Shown: in pieces, positions 26,165 through 31,922 of the stretch
Numbering within the stretch: position 1 is the stretch's first letter
Layout of the letters: each line of letters starts with the position of its first letter
NCBI GenBank assembly: GCA_904380375.1
Contig: CAJFID010000030.1
Location: forward strand, 1 to 31,922
Reading direction: 5' to 3'
Origin: Avimonas intestinalis
GTDB lineage: Bacteria > Bacillota > Clostridia > Oscillospirales > Acutalibacteraceae
DNA: 31,922 nt
The notes under the pieces: generated by a model
Seen by the model: the letters and a program-made list of their open reading frames with translations, nothing else
Told to the model about the DNA's origin: nothing
Databases searched by the model: none
Program-made: the position numbers and the translations under genes

Positions 26165-26220
26165 GGAACTATGGCTAACCGATTTAGTGTTATACGGTTG
26201 CATACAGGGAGGGAGCAGTC

Positions 26221-26832
26221 ATGGGGAAAACCGAAAGTCGGGAAAAGGAGGAGCCTCTTTCTTTTGAAGCGATCAAAGAGTTTTATATGCAGGACGCCAA
26301 GGAACTTCCCGCTTTATACGAATTGGAAAATCCTTGTACAGAGCAGATTGCCAAAAGTGCCAAGTGGATTTTTCGGCCGAATATTATAGAAAGCTGGTGG
26401 GAAATGACGGCAGAGGAGCGGTGGGAGCGGGCCAAATTACTTGCAAAGACTTTCAATTATTGGAATGGAACCAACGCATCTATTTTACTGATGTCTTATG
26501 GAATGACAGACGATGATAGTTGGGGCTTATACCACCCGAATAAGAACCAGGTATATGTCGATGATTATCTTCTGGAGGATCCACTCTGGTTCGGCTACTT
26601 GGTTAATACCATTTCCCATGAGATGGAGCACGCTTATCAGCAAGCCGCACTGGAAGACCCGGAAACATATAATATTCAGGTGATGACGGCCAAGAGATGG
26701 AAGTGGAACGCCGACAATTATGTCTGCAGCGAAAGGGACTATTGGAAATACTGCTGCCAGCCACTCGAAAGGGATGCGGACAATATGGCGAATTTTATTA
26801 CACAAATGGTATTGGGGGAAGAGGATAAATAA
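26221..26832 (+). CDS. Zincin-like metalloprotease
   Basis: The 203-residue protein carries an HExxH zinc-protease motif (ISHEMEHAYQQ, His133-Glu134-His137). A probable third ligand Glu183 is in QPLERDADNMA about 45 residues later, the spacing seen in zincins such as the toxin-associated peptidases. The first 80 residues are helical and acidic, with no signal peptide or membrane helix, so it acts in the cytosol or is exported by another route. GGGAGGGAG before the ATG supports the start. It stands alone between repeats A and B. Whether it is a toxin, an ImmA-like anti-repressor or a defence protease cannot be decided from sequence. Confidence 0.75.
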   Translation: MGKTESREKEEPLSFEAIKEFYMQDAKELPALYELENPCTEQIAKSAKWIFRPNIIESWWEMTAEERWERAKLLAKTFNYWNGTNASILLMSYGMTDDDSWGLYHPNKNQVYVDDYLLEDPLWFGYLVNTISHEMEHAYQQAALEDPETYNIQVMTAKRWKWNADNYVCSERDYWKYCCQPLERDADNMANFITQMVLGEEDK

Positions 26833-26867
26833 CGCCGCAACAGTTTAATGAGAAAAAACGCAACAAA

Positions 26868-26905
26868 CCAGCAACAGGGGCTCCTTATGGGGCGTCTGTT
26901 GCTGG
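26868..26905 (+). repeat. Hairpin before repeat B
   Basis: CCAGCAACA (26868-26876) and TGTTGCTGG (26897-26905) form a 9-bp stem around 20 bases. It has no T-run. It may stop or punctuate transcripts from the zincin gene. Confidence 0.5.
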
Positions 26906-26929
26906 CTTACACGGCTAAAATGGCATACC

Positions 26930-27127
26930 AGCCACAAAAGCGGCGTATAACACAGCCCGTTCCTCCCTTTTTGCCAGCGATACCGGCATGGAGAACGGAG
27001 CGTAGCAGGGTGGGCTTTATGTACAGTGCGTACTGTGCCAAACGCCGCTTGGCGTGGCTCATCTGTATGCCGCATGAGCCGTAAGGAGCTTTTGGCCTTG
27101 CTGGAGCCGGAGAAACAGAAACAATAA
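26930..27127 (+). repeat. Palindromic repeat copy B with tiny ORF
   Basis: The left arm AGCCAC..AAGCGGCG (26930-26945) pairs with the right arm CGCCGCTTGGCGTGGCT (27043-27059) over 14 pairs with a small internal loop. The interior is related to A and C but about 10 bases longer. The flank to 27127 matches copy A. The PolC-like gene starts 31 bases later. Confidence 0.8.
27074..27127 (+). CDS. Tiny conserved ORF (17 aa), copy B
   Basis: It encodes MSRKELLALLEPEKQKQ, 11 of 17 identical to copy A, ending 31 bases before the PolC-like ATG. Same uncertainties as copy A. Confidence 0.35.
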   Translation: MSRKELLALLEPEKQKQ

Positions 27128-27158
27128 AACGGATAATAAAATTTAGGAGGTAGTATCC

Positions 27159-28694
27159 ATGCTTTCGGACAATCAACCTCTGGTTTATCCACGGAGTGTC
27201 AACGATATGCTGAAAGGGACAAAAAAGAGACGGGATGTTGTCGTTGACAATCTTTGGCGTGCTCCGATTGTTATTACGAACGACTCTCCACATCCTGGTG
27301 AAAGGCCGCATTTTACAATGCCGGGCACCGAAGATCTTCTGCGTGACCTGGTATGGAGACGGGCCCAGGTTCTGTATGGTACCCCGCTGCCGTGCCCCCT
27401 TTTTCAGCGCCTAAATACCGAGTGGCTGGCTATCTGCCAAAACGGCCATGCCTCGTTGTATTGGCTGGCGCATTTACTGGTACAGGAATCCGAACAAAAC
27501 GGGTATCACACCGAGCCATACGGCAGCGCCGGTTCCTCTTTTGTGGCATTTCTTGCAGGGATCACCCACATCAATCCGCTGCCTCCCCATTACCGCTGCC
27601 CCCAGTGCCGATATACCGAGTTTTCAGAGGCCGCCGCCTGCGGGTATGATCTGCCGGAAAAGCTCTGCCCTCGCTGCAAAACGGTGCTGGAACGGGACGG
27701 CCAGGATTTATCCGCTGAAATCTTTATGGGATTGCATGGGGAAATACGGCCGGCGTTTGAACTGAATTTTGCCGTAGATTATCCGCCAATGCATGATCCG
27801 CACTTTTCCCTTCGCTTTGGCTGTAACAATATCGATATGCTCGAAAACGATGCACCAAACATATACCGGTTCCTGGAGCAGTACACCGGGAGAGGAATCG
27901 CCGAAGTGGATTTTGCAGATCCCAGGGTATACGCCTTGTTTTCATCTCCGGCGGAATTGGGGGTATCCGCAGAGAAAATCGGCTATCCTACCGGAACCCT
28001 GGGCCTTCCGGAATGGGGGCAGTATGAAGCGGAAATAGCGGCAGCCGCTGCACCGCATAATTTTGCGGATTTGGTGAGTTTGTCCGCAGGGCTGCATAGC
28101 TTCGTTGATGAAGAAAGAACTGTTTCCCTGGGATTTACAGCTTCCCTTGATGATCTTTTTACCGGCCTGATCCAGCAAGGGGTAGATCAAAAAAATGCCT
28201 GCGGTATCGTACATGAAATCATTCGGAAACCATGTAATCGGGATTTTTCAAGATTGGCGAAATGCGGCCTTTCTCAGGAAAGGATTACCGCATTAGAAAA
28301 TATCTGCGCTCTCCCATCAAAAGCACAGATTGTCACCTACTGCCGTATGGCTTTCCGATTAGCTTGGTTCAAGCTGTATTATCCTGCCGAGTATTATGCG
28401 GCATATTTGAATGGAAGACAGGCTTTTTTAAGTGCCGTATTATTTCAGAACGGCTCCGAAGGCTTTAAAGCCTATTATGAGCAGACTTATCAAAGCGAAA
28501 AGCCAAGTGGAATAAATGGGATATATCTCTGTATCGCTTACGAGGCGATTTGCCGGGGCATCCGTTTCTTGCCGGTAGATCTGAACTGTTCTGCCCCCAA
28601 AACCTTTACGCTTGTAAATGGAGCCATTCGCCTGCCGTTGGCATCTCTGAGGGGGATGAATCCGGAGCAGGTGAAAGCGGCAATACAAGGGTAA
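27159..28694 (+). CDS. Truncated PolC-like protein with degenerate active site
   Basis: The 511-residue protein is clearly derived from PolC, the Firmicutes replicative DNA polymerase (about 1,430 residues). It corresponds to the region after the PHP/exonuclease part. Matches in order are SVNDML..KRRDVVVDN, LVWRRAQVLYGTPLP, YGSAGSSFVAFLAGITHINP, the zinc-finger pairs YRCPQC and LCPRC, DGQDLSAEIFMGLHG, LFSSPAELGV and FRLAWFKLYYPAEYYAAYL. PolC reads PDIDLNF, with two catalytic Asp. This protein reads PAFELNF (198-204), so the first Asp is Ala199 and the second Glu201. About 110-120 palm/fingers residues are missing after it; the third Asp may survive as Asp226. Polymerase activity is therefore unlikely. 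AGGAGG supports the ATG at 27159. Role unknown. Confidence 0.88.
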   Translation: MLSDNQPLVYPRSVNDMLKGTKKRRDVVVDNLWRAPIVITNDSPHPGERPHFTMPGTEDLLRDLVWRRAQVLYGTPLPCPLFQRLNTEWLAICQNGHASLYWLAHLLVQESEQNGYHTEPYGSAGSSFVAFLAGITHINPLPPHYRCPQCRYTEFSEAAACGYDLPEKLCPRCKTVLERDGQDLSAEIFMGLHGEIRPAFELNFAVDYPPMHDPHFSLRFGCNNIDMLENDAPNIYRFLEQYTGRGIAEVDFADPRVYALFSSPAELGVSAEKIGYPTGTLGLPEWGQYEAEIAAAAAPHNFADLVSLSAGLHSFVDEERTVSLGFTASLDDLFTGLIQQGVDQKNACGIVHEIIRKPCNRDFSRLAKCGLSQERITALENICALPSKAQIVTYCRMAFRLAWFKLYYPAEYYAAYLNGRQAFLSAVLFQNGSEGFKAYYEQTYQSEKPSGINGIYLCIAYEAICRGIRFLPVDLNCSAPKTFTLVNGAIRLPLASLRGMNPEQVKAAIQG

Positions 28695-28778
28695 CTGAAA
28701 TTGACGCAAGCAGCAACCGCCGCTTTATACTGTGCCGGCGTCCTGGACGGCCTGCCGGATCATGCACAGCTAGAGTTT

Positions 28779-28913
28779 GAGGGATAATCCCAAAGCCACG
28801 TTAAGCGGCGCAGAACACAGCCCGCTCCGCCCACTTTGCCGACGATGCCGGCATGGGGGACGAAGCGGGCTTTATGTACGGTGTGTCCTGTGCCAAACGC
28901 CGCTTGGCGTGGC
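28779..28913 (+). repeat. Palindromic repeat copy C
   Basis: It shares GAGGGATAATCCCAAA with copy A. Its arms (28794-28810 with 28898-28913) pair perfectly except for two T-G positions. It lacks the tiny-ORF flank. The gap 28695-28939 holds nothing else that I can support. Confidence 0.8.
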
Positions 28914-28939
28914 GGATTCCTGGCGGCTGTCTCTTTTCT

Positions 28940-29260
28940 TTAAGTTGCCGATCCATGCTCCTGCCCGTAGCGTTTCCGCTTCTTGTCCATCCGTTTTTCC
29001 CAGGCAGATAAGCTGTACCGCTTCAAATAACCCTTGAACCAGAACCGTTTCCACCACGGTTGCCGCTCCTTGGAGGCGCACTGGAAATGATAGATATAGC
29101 CGTCTTCTTCCCACAGCACATGGGGCCAGCGTGACCGATTATACCGGATCGGCATCCAGTGCCAGCGCACAGCAGGATTCCGCCGCTTGGCCCGGATGGC
29201 TTCCAGCAGGCAGTTGCTATAAAAGCATTCCGGCTCCGAAACCACTCGATATGTCCCCAT
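28940..29260 (-). CDS. Small basic, aromatic-rich hypothetical protein
   Basis: The 106-residue protein is rich in Arg, Trp and Tyr (AVRWHWMPIRYNRSRW, KERQPWWKRFWFKGYLKRY). I do not recognise a family. GGAGG seven bases before the ATG at 29260 fixes the start against a longer reading from 29374. It lies downstream of the membrane-protein pair but is separated from it by a terminator-like hairpin, so it may be transcribed alone. No signal peptide or membrane helix. Confidence 0.65.
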   Translation of the reverse strand: MGTYRVVSEPECFYSNCLLEAIRAKRRNPAVRWHWMPIRYNRSRWPHVLWEEDGYIYHFQCASKERQPWWKRFWFKGYLKRYSLSAWEKRMDKKRKRYGQEHGSAT

Positions 29261-29318
29261 GAAGTTGCCTCCAGTATAAACGGATTGTGCGGGCCAGGGG
29301 AAGGATATTCTGTCACGG

Positions 29319-29357
29319 AAAGCAACCGTCGATTCCATCTGGAACGACGGTTGCTTT
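29319..29357 (-). terminator. Hairpin terminator after the 430-aa gene
   Basis: A 13-bp stem (29319-29331 with 29345-29357) continues through a bulge into TTCCA with TGGAA. On the minus strand it ends in GCTTTCC, a short T-run, 14 bases after the stop. Confidence 0.7.
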
Positions 29358-29370
29358 GCAAGGCGTCCAA

Positions 29371-30663
29371 TCACGGATTAGAAGCCCCATCTGAAACATT
29401 CGCCTCCAACTCGTCCCATATCTGATCGATTTTCGCTCTGGTACTGATAAGTCTTTCGGGCGTTCTGTCTCGAAACGCAGCTCTGCCAAATTGTATGGAA
29501 GAAAGAAAAAAGCTTTGCCACTGCGCCAGATTCAGTGCACACGGATTACCGCAGGAAGGTGGTGCGATAAATTTTACCGCATTTCCCACTGTGGCTATAG
29601 TGTCCAGGGACATACGCATTTTGCAGCGATATAGTTTTGCTTGTAGCTCCCGCTCCTCTCGCTTATACAACGGTTCTCCGGGGATTGATTCGGTGCGGTA
29701 ACCTTGAAGATGCATATATACCTCTAACAACCCGTGAGAAGTTATTACACACACCGATTGTGCAACATAATGCCGGAAATCATATCCCGACTGATACATA
29801 GCATCCGCAATACTGGCAATAGAATCATCCGGATTTTCAGAAACAAAAAACTGTGTTAAGCACCATCCGGGTACAGGCAGTCCGGCCGAGGTGCAGACAT
29901 CGGAAATCAGATGACCGATATAATAGATAACGGGCAGCCACTTCCGTATTCCATTTGTAGGAGTGGATGCCATGCGAATTGCCAAATGCCCGTTCGCATC
30001 TACATAGGTAATTGTCCCCATGTAGATGTCAAACAAAGCAAACAGCAAACCGATCAACGGGTCGTGCCCCAAGCTTTTTAAGCGATGATTCCCGGGATGA
30101 AAATCCCCCTTTACAGCCGGTATGTCATACGGCACCTTGCATTTGTTTTCCAGCCATAGCAAAACCGAACCGAGTTGCTTGGAATCCTCTTTACGCCCCA
30201 GCTTATGCAACCATTCGGACAAGAGGCCGCCTTCAAAGGGCTGGCCGCGTTTCTTTTGAGGAATACCCGCCAACACAATATCTAGCAAAACAGCAACCAA
30301 GCCAAGAACGCTTACCACGACAATATCCTGCCGGCTCAGCTTTGGAAAACGTGGGGCGCTGTGATGGATTTCCTGCTCCATTTCCTGAAAAAGGGTTTCC
30401 ATATCCTTTTGAACAGACAATTCCGCCAACTGCTGCCAGTTTGTTCGCACAGGGGACGCCGGTTTGCCGGGTGCATGCAACAGGCCAAGCTCCTGCATTA
30501 TTTGTTGGGTTTCCTGCTGTATACAGATCAGCCTTTCCCGATCCTTGGCAATTAAAGCTTCCGTTTGCCTTGCTGCGTCTAGCAAATTCTTTTCTTTATT
30601 CTCTAGTTCTTGAAAATCAGGCCGAAAGTCTGCATAAGCACCATATTTTCCCTTTGACGACAT
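29371..30663 (-). CDS. Membrane protein with coiled coil and metal-hydrolase-like segment
   Basis: The 430-residue protein starts with a charged, coiled-coil-prone region (about 10-65; ELENKEKNLLDAARQ, EALIAKDRERLICIQQ). A hydrophobic helix follows near 115-132 (IVVVSVLGLVAVLLDIVLAG). The middle reads GNHRLKSLGHDPLIGLLFAL and IYYIGHLISDVCTSAGLPVP. This His/Asp order resembles the YdjM-type membrane-associated metal-dependent hydrolases (HR...H...L, then H..SD...SG.P), but the match is by eye only. The C-terminal third is helical. It follows the 370-residue gene by 24 bases, so the two form an operon. A two-component membrane effector is an inference. Confidence 0.65.
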   Translation of the reverse strand: MSSKGKYGAYADFRPDFQELENKEKNLLDAARQTEALIAKDRERLICIQQETQQIMQELGLLHAPGKPASPVRTNWQQLAELSVQKDMETLFQEMEQEIHHSAPRFPKLSRQDIVVVSVLGLVAVLLDIVLAGIPQKKRGQPFEGGLLSEWLHKLGRKEDSKQLGSVLLWLENKCKVPYDIPAVKGDFHPGNHRLKSLGHDPLIGLLFALFDIYMGTITYVDANGHLAIRMASTPTNGIRKWLPVIYYIGHLISDVCTSAGLPVPGWCLTQFFVSENPDDSIASIADAMYQSGYDFRHYVAQSVCVITSHGLLEVYMHLQGYRTESIPGEPLYKREERELQAKLYRCKMRMSLDTIATVGNAVKFIAPPSCGNPCALNLAQWQSFFLSSIQFGRAAFRDRTPERLISTRAKIDQIWDELEANVSDGASNP

Positions 30664-30687
30664 TCTCTGTCCGCCCCTTCTATGGTT

Positions 30688-31800
30688 TTAATTGCCATGG
30701 GCCGCCCCCGTCTCGTACGCTGAACGGAAACGCTCCATTTCCTTTAATGCCTTTTTCAAGTATTCGATGGACTTTTCCATATTTTTGATAAGTTCCTTAT
30801 TTTCTTCTTCTTCCCGGCGCAGTTCGACGATTTCATGTTCATAGGCAGTGATTCTGTCTTTAAACTGCCGGATAATTTCCTGCGCTACGCGCATATCCTT
30901 CTGGGTGTTTAGGAAAATTTCCTTTAACGCCACCTCGAGCTTGGCTGCTTGAGTCAAAGCAAACGCGGGAGAAGAGAGCATCGCTCTAGCGCCCATAGTT
31001 ATACCCGTTGCGGTTCCGCCCACCGCCAAGCCAAGCAGGGCACCGCCACAGGCTATCGTGACGACACCTCCAGCCATACCCGCACCGCCAATAGCTATTG
31101 CTCCACCTCCTATATAGGCTAAACAGGCGCTAACAAGGGCAGCGCCATGCAGTCCAGCAAAAGCTGGCCCAAAAAGCGCCACGGCAATAGGACCAGCAAA
31201 AACGGCGGCAATCGCTGCAAACATAGCCATAACTAAAAGGGGAATGAGGACAAGCAGTAATTTCGTTGTTGTTCGGCCCAACAACCGATTTAAGGTTTTT
31301 TGGTATGTCTTGCGAATTCGCGGAAGATAGGTACTGTCTACTGGAATTTTTTCATCGGTCAAAAAACGTTCGAGCCAGTTCACTTTTTTCTGAAGCTTCA
31401 GGCTGGCAAATTCTTTGGATGGGACCTGCTTTTTCTTCCCGTTTTTGCCTTTTTCGGTACGAATATCCAGCGGGTAATAGGGTATAAAAAACTCCGTTTC
31501 CATGATGGCGAGATAAAGCCATGTTTTGTTGGCCGATTCCTGAAGTTCATTTTTGATAGCTTTTGCCAATTCACAGTCGAGGCCGTCAATCCATTCTATA
31601 TTTTCGGAACACATGGACTGGTAGACATTCTTCATAGCAAATTGCCATCTGTTTTTCCAGTGTTTTTTCAGTTTCCTTTTCTTTTCATCTGGCTCTTTAG
31701 AAATATCATCTGTTGTTTTAGCCAGCTGCATGTTGTAAAGGAGAGCCGTTTGGCGAGCCGTCAAGCCAAGAGATGTAATGACACTGTTTTGATTTTCCAT
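30688..31800 (-). CDS. Glycine-rich membrane protein with C-terminal coiled coil
   Basis: The 370-residue protein has a soluble, Lys-rich N-terminal half (KKRKLKKHWKNRWQFAMKN). A long hydrophobic Gly/Ala-rich stretch lies at about 180-275 (TKLLLVLIPLLVMAMFAAIA, then YIGGGAIAIGGAGMAGGVV). A strongly charged coiled coil ends the protein (about 295-360; ELRREEEENKELIKNMEKS). The architecture recalls pore-forming or membrane-inserting proteins, but no known family is recognised. AGGAGG seven bases before the ATG fixes the start. It is the promoter-proximal gene of the membrane pair and is divergent from a gene starting beyond the window. Confidence 0.65.
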   Translation of the reverse strand: MENQNSVITSLGLTARQTALLYNMQLAKTTDDISKEPDEKKRKLKKHWKNRWQFAMKNVYQSMCSENIEWIDGLDCELAKAIKNELQESANKTWLYLAIMETEFFIPYYPLDIRTEKGKNGKKKQVPSKEFASLKLQKKVNWLERFLTDEKIPVDSTYLPRIRKTYQKTLNRLLGRTTTKLLLVLIPLLVMAMFAAIAAVFAGPIAVALFGPAFAGLHGAALVSACLAYIGGGAIAIGGAGMAGGVVTIACGGALLGLAVGGTATGITMGARAMLSSPAFALTQAAKLEVALKEIFLNTQKDMRVAQEIIRQFKDRITAYEHEIVELRREEEENKELIKNMEKSIEYLKKALKEMERFRSAYETGAAHGN

Positions 31801-31848
31801 GATGTTTCCTCCTCACTATATAATCCGGACTGTAAAGTTAAATGAAAG

Positions 31849-31922
31849 TTGAGGACCCGTCAGGCCTTCTGGTACAATGGTTTTACCACAAACACAAAGT
31901 ACTCCCAGAAAGGAGACGAGTC
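31849..31922 (+). promoter_or_regulatory. Promoter and ribosome binding site of a gene beyond the window
   Basis: TTGAGG (31849-31854), 18 bp, TACAAT (31873-31878), then AAAGGAG near 31909-31915 at the window edge. A plus-strand gene should begin within a few bases of the end. Its identity is not visible. Confidence 0.6.

Noticed and set aside
25773..27311. Minus-strand peptides with HAKRRLAQ as a conserved protein family
   Set aside because: Indels of 2 and about 10 bases shift the frame between repeat copies, so coding conservation is not supported; only copy D continues into a likely gene.
25960..28913. Repeats as integron attC sites or CRISPR units
   Set aside because: The ends lack the attC core boxes (RYYYAAC / GTTRRRY), spacing is irregular, copies are few and genes rather than short spacers lie between.
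31830..31922. Left end of an insertion sequence at the window edge
   Set aside because: A promoter and ribosome binding site are visible, but no inverted repeat pair or transposase codons are within the window.

Overview
The window looks like chromosome of a spore-forming, GC-rich Clostridia member, probably an Oscillospiraceae/Ruminococcaceae-type gut bacterium. Grounds: AGGAGG-type ribosome binding sites, sigma-A promoters with 17-bp spacers, two mother-cell sporulation regulators (SigK, SpoIIID), the Firmicutes glgC/glgD pair and a sortase-type surface protein. No rRNA, tRNA or CRISPR array was seen.

Layout. (1) 1-3390: one end of a probable mobile element, with a partial HTH protein, a mobile-type Y-family DNA polymerase under an apparent LexA box, and a two-gene regulator operon with a terminator-like hairpin inside its first gene. 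(2) 3391-4023: sigK, cut in the DNA-binding helix of region 4.2 exactly where the element begins. (3) 4024-22085: GC-rich chromosome. It holds a PH-domain protein; the glycogen operon glgB-glgC-glgD-glgA; nagA; a small membrane protein; an AGCS amino-acid/sodium symporter; a DUF134/NifX-like/zinc-dehydrogenase operon; a secreted CBM9-like protein with a C-terminal sorting signal; and prfC. (4) 21977-22126: the start of spoIIID, again cut within its helix-turn-helix. (5) 22092-31922: a second accessory block with visibly lower GC, running off the window. It holds an AlbA_2 ATP-binding regulator, a CpXC zinc protein, orphan proteins, a zincin-like protease, an internally deleted PolC homologue that has lost its first two catalytic aspartates, and a tandem pair of membrane proteins. 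A 120-130 bp palindromic repeat separates several of these genes.

Main ideas. Both ends of the core segment are sporulation regulators broken inside the recognition helix. SigK interruption by skin-type elements that excise in the mother cell is known; a parallel arrangement at spoIIID is one I do not recall. The accessory block looks like a cassette region whose units (structured repeat, tiny conserved ORF, payload gene) include an apparently inactive replicative polymerase derivative.

The core genes are ordinary: GlgC/GlgD supply ADP-glucose, GlgA elongates, GlgB branches; NagA feeds amino sugars to glycolysis; PrfC recycles release factors. All functional statements come from reading motifs by eye, without database searches.
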